NCBI RefSeq assembly: GCF_006912135.1 | Contig: NZ_VIRS01000039.1 | Location: 1-62,730, forward strand | Direction: 5' to 3' | From: Cryptosporangium phraense | GTDB taxonomy: Bacteria > Actinomycetota > Actinomycetes > Mycobacteriales > Cryptosporangiaceae | Length of the DNA: 62,730 nt | Shown here: in pieces, positions 45,067-53,925 of the stretch | Position numbering within the stretch: the stretch's first letter is position 1 | How the letters are laid out: each line of letters begins with the position of its first letter | Notes under the pieces: generated by a model | The model's database searches: none | Told to the model about the DNA's origin: nothing | The model's input: only the letters and a program-made list of their open reading frames with translations | Position numbers and translations under genes: made by a program

Positions 45067-46062
45067 GTGGATCTCGACGCCTACGTGGCCGAACACGAGG
45101 GGGAGTGGCGCCGGCTCGAGCAGCTGCTCGGCCGGCGGCGCCTCACCGGCCAGGAGAGCGACGAGCTGATCGCGCTCTACCAGCGGGCGGCCACGCACCT
45201 CTCCGCGGTCCAGAGCCGCGCGCCCGACCCGGCGCTCGTCGGGCGGCTGTCGCGCCTGGTGGCGCGGGCGCGGTCGGCGGTCACCGGGAGTACCGCGCCG
45301 TCATTGGTGACGTTCGCGCGGTTCTTCACGGTCGGGTTCCCGGTCGCGGTGTACCGGGCCTGGCCGTGGTGGTGCGGGGTGGCGACCGCATTCTCGGCGG
45401 TCGCGTTCGGGATGATCGCGTGGTTCGGTACGCACCCGGCGCTGGCGAGGCAGCTGGCGCCCGATTCGGTGCTGAAGCAGCTGGTCGAGCATGAATTCGC
45501 TGATTACTACTCGGAGAACCCGTCCCAGGACTTCGCCGCCCAGGTGTGGACGAACAATGCGCTGATCGCGGCGCTGTGCCTGTTCTCGGGGGTGCTGATC
45601 TTCCCGGTGCTGATCGTGCTGTTCGAGAACGCGGTCAACGTGGGCGAGATCGGCGGGGTGATGGTCGCGTACGGGCGCACGGACGTGTTCTTCGGTCTGA
45701 TCACGCCGCACGGGCTGCTGGAGCTCACCGCGGTGTTCGTCGCGGCCGGGGCGGGCCTGCGGATCGGCTGGTCGTGGATCGCGCCGGGCCGCGGCCGGAC
45801 CCGCTCCCAGGCGCTGGCCGAGACGTCCCGGGCGGCGGTGCTGATCGCGCTGGGGCTCGTCGTGGTGCTGGCTATTTCCGGGGTGATCGAGGCGTTCGTG
45901 ACCCCGTCGGGCCTGCCGACGTGGGCGCGGATCTCGATCGGGGTTGCCGCGTTTGCGGGGTTCTTGGCGTATGTGGTGGTGCTGGGAGGGCGTGCGGCTC
46001 GGGCCGGTGAGACGGGGGATCTGGCGGTGGGGGAGCGGGAGGATTTGGCTCCGACGGTGTGA
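45067..46062 (+). CDS. stage II sporulation protein M family membrane protein
   Basis: A 331-residue integral membrane protein of the SpoIIM family: an N-terminal helical segment (about 1-95, with RLEQLLGRRRL and LYQRAATHLS) and about six membrane helices. In Bacillus, SpoIIM takes part in engulfment; actinobacterial homologues are mostly uncharacterised and are often next to RDD, DUF58 and MoxR genes. Here those partners lie about 3.7 kb downstream, beyond a tandem repeat and an adenosine deaminase gene. GTG start; the 3' end borders a gene-free repeat region. Confidence 0.88.
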   Translation: MDLDAYVAEHEGEWRRLEQLLGRRRLTGQESDELIALYQRAATHLSAVQSRAPDPALVGRLSRLVARARSAVTGSTAPSLVTFARFFTVGFPVAVYRAWPWWCGVATAFSAVAFGMIAWFGTHPALARQLAPDSVLKQLVEHEFADYYSENPSQDFAAQVWTNNALIAALCLFSGVLIFPVLIVLFENAVNVGEIGGVMVAYGRTDVFFGLITPHGLLELTAVFVAAGAGLRIGWSWIAPGRGRTRSQALAETSRAAVLIALGLVVVLAISGVIEAFVTPSGLPTWARISIGVAAFAGFLAYVVVLGGRAARAGETGDLAVGEREDLAPTV

Positions 46063-46740
46063 GGGTTGGGGTTGGGGGTGGCTCGGTGGCTCTCCCGGCT
46101 GCCGTATCCGGCGTGGCATTACCGGCTGGTCGCGGGTCTCGTGGTCGCGGCCTCGTAGACGATGCCACGTCGGTGGCGGCGAGGCTTGGGTGGGAGATCG
46201 TGGCCGGGCCTGCGGGTGCAGTCGCGTAGGCGGCCATCGATGGTGCTGCTGTCGCTGGGCGCAGCGAGTCGCGGGGCAGTAGGCCGACCGCCCGACGTGC
46301 GTTTCCGAGCGGTCGATCGATGAACCGAGGTCGGGCACCTCGGGCGCACCGCCCGGTGTGGCAGGGGCCGTTCCGCGGCGCGCGATAGGGCGCCTCGCTC
46401 ACATCGACCCGCTGCTGTCGGGGCATTCTCACCTGCCCTCGCTCGCGGGGTGCGCTAACCGCTCCGCCGACGAGCGCGGTCCGCCGCCTGAGTCCCCTGC
46501 CCAGGTCCGCCGCCCGGGCCCGCCGCCCGAGTCCGCCGATCCCATTCGCCGCCCGTTCGCCGCTCCGGTCCGCTGTCCCAGGTCCACTCCGCTGTCCCAG
46601 GTCCCTGTCCGCGCCGCCCACCGCGCACGTTGGCTGGCCCGCGCCTGCGCCCGCCGCACGTTGGCCAGCCTGCGCCCGCCGCCTATGTCGCCCTCATGCG
46701 CACACCGGGCCCACGTCGGCCGGCCCACGCCCATCGGTCC
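46063..46740. other. repeat-flank without supported gene
   Basis: No gene is supported between the spoIIM-family gene and the tandem array. Short GC-rich words such as gcccgccgc and tccgccg recur irregularly, with a G-rich run near 46065-46082 (gggttggggttggggg). Two copies of a 31-base unit starting cacgttgg occur at about 46626 and 46657. It appears to be the decayed edge of the array. Confidence 0.5.
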
Positions 46741-48104
46741 GCGCTCATTGGCTCGCGTCTGCTGGCGCGCTCAGCGGCCTATATCGGCGGGTCTGCGTTG
46801 GCCGGTCTGCGTCCGGGCGGTCCGCGTCCGCCGGAGTGCGCTCATGGGCTGACACGCGCTGACGCGTGTTCGCCGGCCCACGGCAGTTGATCCGGGCTGT
46901 CGGCTCGCGCTGCTGCCCATGTCGGTGGGTCTGTCTCGGCCGGACCGCGTCCGCTGCCCATGTCCGCCGGTCCGCGTCCGTTACCGACGTCGGCCGATCT
47001 GTGACGGCCGGTCTGCGTCCGACGGGGCGCGTTCACCGGGTCACGTCCGCTGTCGCGTGCTCCCCCGGCCACGTTCGTCGATCCGCTCCCGCCGGGCCGC
47101 GCTCGCCGCACACGTTGGCCGGCCTGCACCCGCCAGACGTTGGCCGGCCTGCGCGTGCCGGGCCCATGTCGGCCGGTCCCCGTCCATCGGTCGCGCTCAT
47201 TGGCTCGCGTCTGCTGGCGCGCTCAGCGGCCTACGTCGGTGGGACAGCGTTGGCCGGTCTGCGTCCGGGCGGTCCGCGTCCGCCGGAGTGCGCTCATGGG
47301 CTGACGTGCGTTGGCGCGTGCTCGCCGGCCCACGGCAGTTGATCCGGGCTGTCGGCTCGCGCTGCTGCCCATGTCGGTGGGTCTGTCTCGGCCGGACCGC
47401 GTCCGCTGCCCATGTCCGCCGGTCCGCGTCCGTTACCGACGTCGGCCGATCTGTGACGGCCGGTCTGCGTCCGACGGGGCGCGTTCACCGGGTCACGTCC
47501 GCTGTCGCGTGCTCCCCCGGCCACGTTCGTCGATCCGCTCCCGCCGGGCCGCGCTCGCCGCACACGTTGGCCGGCCTGCACCCGCCAGACGTTGGCCGGC
47601 CTGCGCGTGCCGGGCCCATGTCGGCCGGTCCCCGTCCATCGGTCGCGCTCATTGGCTCGCGTCTGCTGGCGCGCTCAGCGGCCTACGTCGGTGGGACAGC
47701 GTTGGCCGGTCTGCGTCCGGGCGGTCCGCGTCCGCCGGAGTGCGCTCATGGGCTGACGTGCGTTGGCGCGTGCTCGCCGGCCCGCGGCAGTTGGTCCACG
47801 ACCGCCGGCTCGTGCTGCCCCATGTCCGCCGGTCCGCGTCCGCTGCCCACGTCGGCCGATATGTGTCGGCCGGTCTGCGTTCGCCGGGGCGCGTTCGCCG
47901 GGTTACGTCCCCTGGCGCGTGTCACCCTGCCCACGTCCGTCGATCCGCTCCCGAGGGACCGCGCTAGCCGCGCGTTGGCCGGCTTGCGCTAGCCGCGCGT
48001 TGGCCGGCTTGCGCCCGCCGCGCGTTGGCCGGCTTGCGCCCGCTGCACGTTGGTCGGCTTGCGCCCGCCGGGCCCGATGTCGGCCGGTCCGCGTCCATCG
48101 GTCC
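46741..48104. repeat. 452-bp tandem repeat array, three main copies
   Basis: The words gcgctcattggctcgcgtct recur at 46741, 47193, 47645 and 48105, a spacing of 452, 452 and 460. The first two units are nearly identical; the third diverges in its second half, and a fourth partial copy extends beyond 48105. Because 452 is not a multiple of three, the same peptides reappear in different frames, and long open frames here do not encode protein. Inside the unit are shorter GC words such as gccggtccgcgtccg. There is no transposase, integrase or rRNA. The function is unknown. Confidence 0.9.
47971..48070. repeat. 25-bp direct repeats within the third unit
   Basis: Four copies begin at 47971, 47996, 48021 and 48046, each close to cgcgttggccggcttgcgc followed by ccgc or ta. 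The last copy is altered to cacgttggtc. This inner array occurs where the third long unit departs from the first two, so local expansion may explain the difference in length. Confidence 0.85.
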
Positions 48105-48560
48105 GCGCTCATTGGCTCGCGTCTGCTGGCGCGCTCAGCGGCCTACGTCGGCGGGTCTGCGTCGGTCGGTTTGCGTCCGGGCGGTCCGCGTCCGCCGGAG
48201 TGCGCTCGTCGGCTCGCGTGCGTTGGCGCGTGCTCGCCGGCCCACGTTCGTCGCTCCGCGACTGTCGGCTCGTGCTGCTGCTGATGTCGGTCGGTTCGTG
48301 TCCGCCGGTCCGCGTCCGCTTCCCACGTCGGTCGGTCTGCGTCCGCCGGGGCGCGTTCATCGGGTCGCGTCCCCTGGCGCGTGCTCGCCCGGCCCACGTT
48401 CGTCGCTCTGCCCTCGTCGGCTGCCGCCCTGTCGGGCCGCCGCCAATCAGCCGTCCCCGCTGGGCCGCCCCCGCTGGCTGCCCCTGCTGGCCGTCCCCGC
48501 TGGGCCGCCCCTGCCGATCCGCCCTGCCGGGCCGCCCCTGCCGGGCCCCTCTCGCCTGGT
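48105..48560. repeat. fourth, diverged copy of the 452-bp unit
   Basis: Starting at 48105 the same opening words recur (gcgctcattggctcgcgtct, gcgtccgggcggtccgcgt), but the remainder differs and ends in a Pro/Gly-coding-like GC run (48430-48540). The copy is partial. No gene is supported in it. Confidence 0.7.
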
Positions 48561-48740
48561 CGCGCTGGTGCGGCGCGTCGGCCGTCAGGCGCCTTGTAAG
48601 GCGCGCTGAGCGCGTTTGCCTCTGCGATACCGAGGGTCACAGCGGGGCGACAACCACCCCGCGGCGGGCCAGCCGTCTCGGCTAACGGCGGCGGCGGCGC
48701 CTCGTCCAAAACATTGACACGGTGGTGGTAACGTCCACCC
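48561..48740. other. spacer between array and adenosine deaminase gene
   Basis: This spacer includes the promoter region of the next gene. A palindromic ggcgccttgtaaggcgc occurs at about 48588-48604 and could act as a terminator or binding site. No coding sequence is supported. Confidence 0.4.
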
Positions 48741-49763
48741 ATGGTGAACCTGGACGCGTTTATCTCCGGCCTTCCCAAGGCCGAGTTGCACGTGCATCAC
48801 GTGGGATCGGCATCCCCCCAGGCGGTGGCCGAACTCGCCGCGCGTCACGCCGGAAGCACGACCGTGCCCGCCGACCTCGACGCCCTCGAGAAGTTCTTCG
48901 AGTTCCGCGACTTCGCGCACTTCATCGAGGTCTACATCGCGGTCGCCGACCTCGTCCGCGAGCCCGAGGACGTCCGCATCCTCACGTTCGAGGTCGCCCG
49001 CGAGCTCGCCCGGCAGCAGGTCCGATACGTCGAGCTGACCGCGACCCCGTACTCGCACACGATGCGCGGAATGGCGCCCGAGGCCTACTGCGAGGCCCTC
49101 GAAGAAGCCCGCAACGCGGCCCGGCGCGACCTCGGCATCGAGATGGCCTGGTGCTTCGACATCCCCGGCGAACTCGGGATCCCGGCCGCCGAGGGCACGC
49201 TCGAGACCGCGCTCGACCAGCGCCCCGACGGGCTCATCGCGTTCGGCCTCGGCGGCCCGGAGATCGGCGTCCCCCGCCCTCAGTTCAAGCCGTACTTCGA
49301 CCAGGCGATCGCGGCCGGTCTGCACTCGATGCCGCACGCCGGCGAGACGACCGGCCCGGAGACGATCTGGGACGCGATCCGCCAGCTCGGGGCCGAGCGC
49401 ATCGGCCACGGCACCAGCGCCGTGCAGGACCCGGAACTCGTCAAGTACCTCGCCGAGCAGCAGATTCCGCTCGAGGTCTGCCCCACGTCCAACCTGCGCA
49501 CCCGGGCCGTGCCCAGCCTCGCCGAGCACCCGCTGAAGGCCATGGTCGAGGCCGGGCTGTTCGTCACGATCAACTCCGACGACCCGCCGATGTTCGGCAC
49601 GACGCTCGAGAACGAGTACCGCGTCGCCGCGGACCTGCTCGATCTCGACGCGCTCGGAGTGGCCGAGCTGGCCGCGGCCGGCGTGCGCGCCTCGTTCGCC
49701 CCCGACGCGCTGAAGAAGCAGCTCCTCACCGAGATCGAGGACTACACCGCCGCCAACGTCTAG
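48741..49763 (+). CDS. add: adenosine deaminase family protein
   Basis: A 340-residue zinc amidohydrolase. The first metal pair is H17-x-H19 in ELHVHHVGS; HAGETTGPETIW and GHGTSAVQD are the middle His blocks, and INSDDPPMFGT holds the Asp. HVHHVGSASP and the downstream sequence resemble the actinobacterial subgroup in which at least one member deaminates aminodeoxyfutalosine of the menaquinone pathway. The substrate here could be adenosine or that compound. No strong ribosome site precedes the ATG. It lies between the array and a divergent-facing DUF58 gene whose end overlaps its stop by four bases. Confidence 0.88.
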   Translation: MVNLDAFISGLPKAELHVHHVGSASPQAVAELAARHAGSTTVPADLDALEKFFEFRDFAHFIEVYIAVADLVREPEDVRILTFEVARELARQQVRYVELTATPYSHTMRGMAPEAYCEALEEARNAARRDLGIEMAWCFDIPGELGIPAAEGTLETALDQRPDGLIAFGLGGPEIGVPRPQFKPYFDQAIAAGLHSMPHAGETTGPETIWDAIRQLGAERIGHGTSAVQDPELVKYLAEQQIPLEVCPTSNLRTRAVPSLAEHPLKAMVEAGLFVTINSDDPPMFGTTLENEYRVAADLLDLDALGVAELAAAGVRASFAPDALKKQLLTEIEDYTAANV

Positions 49764-51070
49764 AGCCGCCCGGCCGCCTTCATCGCCAGGTACGTGTCGG
49801 TCACGGTCGACGCGAAGACGTCCGCGGGCGCGTCGACGACCTCGACGCCCCGCGCCCGCATCGCGGTCACGATCTTCCGCCGCTCGGCGTCACCCCGGGC
49901 GGCCGCGGCCGCCTGGTAGATCGCCGCCGCGTCCCCGCGCCGACCCTCCATCGCCGACGCCGCCGGGTCACCGACCGACGCCAGCACCACCGTGTGCCGG
50001 TCGGTGAGCCGGCTCAGCACCGGCAGCAGCCCCTCGGCCAGCGGCGCCGGCTCGATCGCGGTGAACAACACGACCAGGCACCGCTTCCGGGCCCGCACCA
50101 GCACCTCGGACACCACGAGGTCGAAGTCGGACTCCACCAGCCGCGGCTCGACCGGCGCCAACGCCTCGCCGATCGACGCGACCACGCTGCCGTGCCCCTT
50201 GCCCCGCACCGACGTCCGCACGGCCACGTCGGCGGCGAACAGCTCGACCCGGTCGCCCGCCTTGGCCGCGACCGCGGCCAGCAGGAGGCACGCGTCCATC
50301 GCCGCGTCCAGCCGCGGGATGTCGCCGACCCGGGCCGCCGACGTGCGCCCGGTGTCCACGACCAGCACCAACCGGCGGTCCCGCTCCGGGCGCCAGGTCC
50401 GCACGACGACCTCGCTCCGGCGCGCGGTCGCCCGCCAGTCGATCGACCGGGCGTCGTCCCCGGGCACGTACTCGCGCAACGCGTCGAACTCGGTGCCCTG
50501 ACCCCGGGCCCGCACGGCCAGCGACCCGTCCAACCGGCGCAGCCGGGAGAGCTTCTCGGGCAGGAACCTCCGCGAGGCGAACGGCGGCAGCGTCCGGACG
50601 GTCCAGGCCGGCGTCAGCCGGCGGATCCGCCGCCGCCGCGTCTGCCGGTACGCCAGCCCGAGCGGTCCGGTCGACCGGACCGTCACCGCCGCCGCCGGCC
50701 GGTCTCCCCGTCGCGTCGGGGTGAGGGTGGTGTCGAGCCGTTCCGTCGCCCCGGCCTTCAAAACCACTTGGTGGACGTAGGGGGAAGCGCCGGCTGACGG
50801 CACCCACGCGTCCCGGATGCGGGCGCGTACCGTGCGCCGTCCGGTGTTCGTCGCGACCAGCGTGACCACCGCGGACTCGCCCAGCCGGGTGTGCGTCGCG
50901 CCCCGGCGGCGGAACGCCACCTTGCCCGCCGCGCCGGCCAGCGACCAGTCGACGACACACACCAGCGCCAGCACCAGCAGCCAGATCTGCGCGGTCGCCG
51001 CGTGCCAGGGCAGCACCGCGCTCACCACCGCCCCGGCCACGCAGAGCAGAACGACCCGCCCGGTGATCAC
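49760..51070 (-). CDS. DUF58 domain protein
   Basis: A 436-residue protein with two N-terminal membrane helices (about 5-40) and a von Willebrand A-like DUF58 region whose signature is VPGDDARSIDWRATARRSEV, with RRLVLVVDTGRTS. DUF58 proteins usually work with MoxR-type AAA ATPases in chaperone-like assembly. The MoxR gene ends four bases upstream of its GTG, and both belong to an operon of five genes. The role is inferred from family linkage. Confidence 0.9.
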   Translation of the reverse strand: MITGRVVLLCVAGAVVSAVLPWHAATAQIWLLVLALVCVVDWSLAGAAGKVAFRRRGATHTRLGESAVVTLVATNTGRRTVRARIRDAWVPSAGASPYVHQVVLKAGATERLDTTLTPTRRGDRPAAAVTVRSTGPLGLAYRQTRRRRIRRLTPAWTVRTLPPFASRRFLPEKLSRLRRLDGSLAVRARGQGTEFDALREYVPGDDARSIDWRATARRSEVVVRTWRPERDRRLVLVVDTGRTSAARVGDIPRLDAAMDACLLLAAVAAKAGDRVELFAADVAVRTSVRGKGHGSVVASIGEALAPVEPRLVESDFDLVVSEVLVRARKRCLVVLFTAIEPAPLAEGLLPVLSRLTDRHTVVLASVGDPAASAMEGRRGDAAAIYQAAAAARGDAERRKIVTAMRARGVEVVDAPADVFASTVTDTYLAMKAAGRL

Positions 51071-51074
51071 GGTG

Positions 51075-52061
51075 TCAGCGAGGGGTCGGCACGGTCGCGA
51101 GCACCGAGTCCAGCACCCCGTCCGGCGTCGCGCCGTCCAGCTCGGCCTCCGGACGCAGCACGATCCGGTGCCGCAGCGTCGGACGGGCCAGCGCCTTCAC
51201 GTCGTCCGGAGTCACGTAGTCGCGGCCGGACAGCCAGGCCCAGGCCTTCGCGGTCGCCAGCAGCGCGGTCGAGCCCCGGGGCGAAGCCCCGGCGGCCAGC
51301 GACGGGGACGTCCGGGTGGCCCGGCAGACGTCGACGACGTAGGCCATGACCGGGTCGGCGACCTGCACGGTGCGGGCCACCGCCTCCCGGGCCGCGGCCA
51401 GATCGGACGCGCCGGCGACCGGCTCGACGCTCGACAGGTCGCGGGGATCGAAGCCGTGGTGGTGCGCGGCCAGCACCCGGAGCTCGGCGTCGCGGGAGGG
51501 CAGCGGGACGTCGACCTTGAGCAGGAACCGGTCGAGCTGGGCCTCGGGCAGCGGGTACGTGCCCTCGAACTCCAGCGGGTTCTGGGTGGCGGCGACCACG
51601 AACGGGTCGGGCAGCTTCCGTGGGCTGCCCTCGACCGTGACCTGCCGCTCCTCCATCGATTCGAGCAGCGACGCCTGGGTCTTCGGCGGCGTCCGGTTGA
51701 TCTCGTCGGCGAGCAGCAGGTTCGTGAAGACCGGGCCCTCGCGGAACTCGAACTCGGCCGTGCGGGCGTCGTAGACCAGCGAGCCGGTGACGTCGCCGGG
51801 CATCAGGTCGGGCGTGAACTGGACCCGCTTGGAGTCCAGCGACAGCGCCGCGGCCAGCGTCCGGATGAGCAGCGTCTTGGCCGTACCGGGGACGCCCTCG
51901 AGCAGCACGTGGCCGCGGCACAGCAGCGCGATGACCAGGCTGGTCAGCACCGCGTCCTGACCGATGACGACCTTGCCGACCTCGGCGCGGAGCCGCCCGA
52001 GCGCCGCCCGAGCCGCTTCGGCGTCGGTGGCCACACTGAACTGTACGGACGCATCGGTCAC
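51075..52061 (-). CDS. MoxR-family AAA+ ATPase
   Basis: A 328-residue ATPase: Walker A GVPGTAKTLLIRTL, Walker B LLLADEINRTPPK, sensor-1 VAATQNPLEFEGTYPLPEAQLDRFL and the arginine finger in the same block. MoxR proteins form hexamers that help assemble or activate other complexes. GTG overlaps the stop of the DUF4350 gene by four bases. The DUF58 gene follows directly. It is the catalytic member of this operon. Confidence 0.95.
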   Translation of the reverse strand: MTDASVQFSVATDAEAARAALGRLRAEVGKVVIGQDAVLTSLVIALLCRGHVLLEGVPGTAKTLLIRTLAAALSLDSKRVQFTPDLMPGDVTGSLVYDARTAEFEFREGPVFTNLLLADEINRTPPKTQASLLESMEERQVTVEGSPRKLPDPFVVAATQNPLEFEGTYPLPEAQLDRFLLKVDVPLPSRDAELRVLAAHHHGFDPRDLSSVEPVAGASDLAAAREAVARTVQVADPVMAYVVDVCRATRTSPSLAAGASPRGSTALLATAKAWAWLSGRDYVTPDDVKALARPTLRHRIVLRPEAELDGATPDGVLDSVLATVPTPR

Positions 52062-53242
52062 GACTGTTGTCCTTCGTCAGGGTTCGTCACTGAAGTGCGC
52101 GTAGGGCTCGTCACCGCGGACACCAGCGCGTCCAAAGCGTCGGCGAGGACGACCAGCCCGTGGTCGTCGGCCGGTGGCGGGCCATAAAGATGTTGGCCGA
52201 CGGTCGCGGCCGGCCAGCCGGAGCGGTCGGCGACCGCGTCGCAGACCTCACGGAGTTCGGGGTGCGAGCCGAGCCCGAGCACCGGCAGCAGCCGGGCGAG
52301 CGCGGCGCCGCGGAGCGCCTCGGCGGCCTCCGGGCGGGCCTTGGCCCGCTGGTAGAGGCGGGCCCGGCCCTCGACGGTCTCGGTCGAGCGGACGACGACC
52401 GGCAGCGGCTCGGCAATCGGGGCGCTGAGCCGGCGGCCGCGCCAGAACGCGGCCAGCACGCCGGCGGCCAGCAGCATCCACAGCGTCGTCGGGATCCAGC
52501 CCGGGAGCAGGTCGGTCAGCGAGCGGGGCTCGTCCTGGGCGATCGCTTCCGGGGTCACCCGCTGCAGCCAGATCACGCCGCGGTGGGCGGAGAGCAGGCC
52601 GAGCGACAGCGCCGCGTTGCCGTGTTCGGCGAGGTGCTCGTTGGTGAGCGCGTCGGCCGCGCCGACGAAGACGAGCTCGGCTTTGGACGGGCGGTCGAGC
52701 ACGGCCAGGGTGCCGCCGTAGCAGGTGGTGAGGCCGTCGCCGGTGAAGTGGTAGCCGCCGGCGTCGGCGTTGCCGGCCGAGCGGGCCTCCGGGAGGCCGC
52801 AGTTCGGCTCGGTGGTGTCGGTCAGGCTCACGGTGCCGACGCCGACGCCGACGTCCAGGTCGTCGAGGGTGAACGTGTCGGGCTGGAGGAACACGACGCG
52901 GACCGTGTCGGGCAGGTCGGCGAGTTTGCGGAGGCTCTCTTTGCCGAGGTTGTACGGGTAGGCGACGACGATCGTCACGTCGCCGTCGGAAGCGCCGGTG
53001 AGGGTCTCGTCGGTGGTGTCGACCTCGGTCAGGGGGTGGCCGTGGTTGCCGAGAAGCACGGCCAGGGCCCGGGTGCCCTCGGGGTAGGCGCCGTCCGGGT
53101 CGAGCGGAACCTTCTGTCCGGACGGGCCGGTGCTGTTCAGCACGATGATCGCGACGGCGACCAGCGCGACGAGCGCCGTCCCCAGCACGATCCGCACGCG
53201 CCACGGAGACCGCACCGCGGGTGGAGTGGCAGTGGTCGTCAC
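52058..53242 (-). CDS. DUF4350 domain membrane protein
   Basis: A 394-residue protein with a first membrane helix at about 18-38, an extracellular domain of the DUF4350 kind (GTRALAVLLGNHGHPLTEVDT, then DGDVTIVVAYPYNL), a second helix at about 250-270, and a cytosolic tail with PVLGLGSHPELREVCDAV. GTG overlaps the stop of the DUF4129 gene. The family accompanies MoxR and DUF58 in actinobacteria. Its function is not established. Confidence 0.85.
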   Translation of the reverse strand: MTTTATPPAVRSPWRVRIVLGTALVALVAVAIIVLNSTGPSGQKVPLDPDGAYPEGTRALAVLLGNHGHPLTEVDTTDETLTGASDGDVTIVVAYPYNLGKESLRKLADLPDTVRVVFLQPDTFTLDDLDVGVGVGTVSLTDTTEPNCGLPEARSAGNADAGGYHFTGDGLTTCYGGTLAVLDRPSKAELVFVGAADALTNEHLAEHGNAALSLGLLSAHRGVIWLQRVTPEAIAQDEPRSLTDLLPGWIPTTLWMLLAAGVLAAFWRGRRLSAPIAEPLPVVVRSTETVEGRARLYQRAKARPEAAEALRGAALARLLPVLGLGSHPELREVCDAVADRSGWPAATVGQHLYGPPPADDHGLVVLADALDALVSAVTSPTRTSVTNPDEGQQS

Positions 53243-53925
53243 CGCCCCTCACCGCCCGTGCCCGGGGCGACCCACGTGGTCGCGGCGACCAGGTCGCCCT
53301 GCCCCGGGCGGGCGGCCGCGACCGCGCGAGCGATCTCGCGCATCCGCGCGTCGTGCTGCGCGGTGGCCGTGCGGCCGCCGTACCAGACCTCGCTGAACAG
53401 CTCGGCCGCCTCGGCCAGCTCCGACGCCACCGACGGCAGCACCGCGCCGGCTTCCCCGGCCAGCTCGTACGCCGTCCGCCCCGGACGGTTGTCGACGAGA
53501 TCCCGGGCCACCAACCGCGCCACGATCCCGCGCAACCGCTCGCGCAGAGCCTCGTCCCACTTGCCCTCGGCGGCGAACGCGTCCGCCCGGGCCTCGTGCT
53601 CGGTCGCGGTCCGGGTCGGCGTCACCGGATCCGCGGCCCGGCGGACCCGGGCCGTCCGCCCCGGGAGCCCGAACCGCCAGATCAGCAGCCCCACCAGCAC
53701 GACGATCACGGCCAGGAAGACCAGCAGCCCGATCCCGTGCCCCGGCCCGGCGTTGCCCGCCCCGTCCAACAGGTGGCGCAGAGTGTCCTGGGCCCAGTCG
53801 ATCATCCGCTGGATCAGCGACGGCTTCTCGTCCTGATAGATCTGCTTCGACAGCTCGTCGGCCGCCTCGTCGGCCGACGGCTGACGCGGGTACGGCTGCA
53901 GGGGCAGCCCGAGCAACACGCTCAC
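53239..53925 (-). CDS. DUF4129 domain protein
   Basis: A 228-residue protein with one central membrane helix (GIGLLVFLAVIVVLVGLLIW) and a C-terminal DUF4129 domain (NRPGRTAYELAGEAG, ELFSEVWYGGRTAT). The conserved W/Y residues before the Gly-rich end match the family. It starts with GTG that overlaps the stop of the upstream membrane gene. DUF4129 domains are seen with transglutaminase or MoxR systems; here only the MoxR system is present. Confidence 0.85.
   Translation of the reverse strand: MSVLLGLPLQPYPRQPSADEAADELSKQIYQDEKPSLIQRMIDWAQDTLRHLLDGAGNAGPGHGIGLLVFLAVIVVLVGLLIWRFGLPGRTARVRRAADPVTPTRTATEHEARADAFAAEGKWDEALRERLRGIVARLVARDLVDNRPGRTAYELAGEAGAVLPSVASELAEAAELFSEVWYGGRTATAQHDARMREIARAVAAARPGQGDLVAATTWVAPGTGGEGR

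Noticed and set aside
46065-46082. G-rich tract as a G-quadruplex
   Set aside because: Only three good G-runs of three or more are present, and no function is indicated.
46919-47992. Long open frame of about 357 codons through the tandem array
   Set aside because: The repeat unit is 452 bases, so the frame changes each unit and no domain, start site or conserved motif supports a protein.
46741-48560. CRISPR array
   Set aside because: Units are about 452 bp with no short identical repeats separated by unique spacers, and no cas genes are present.
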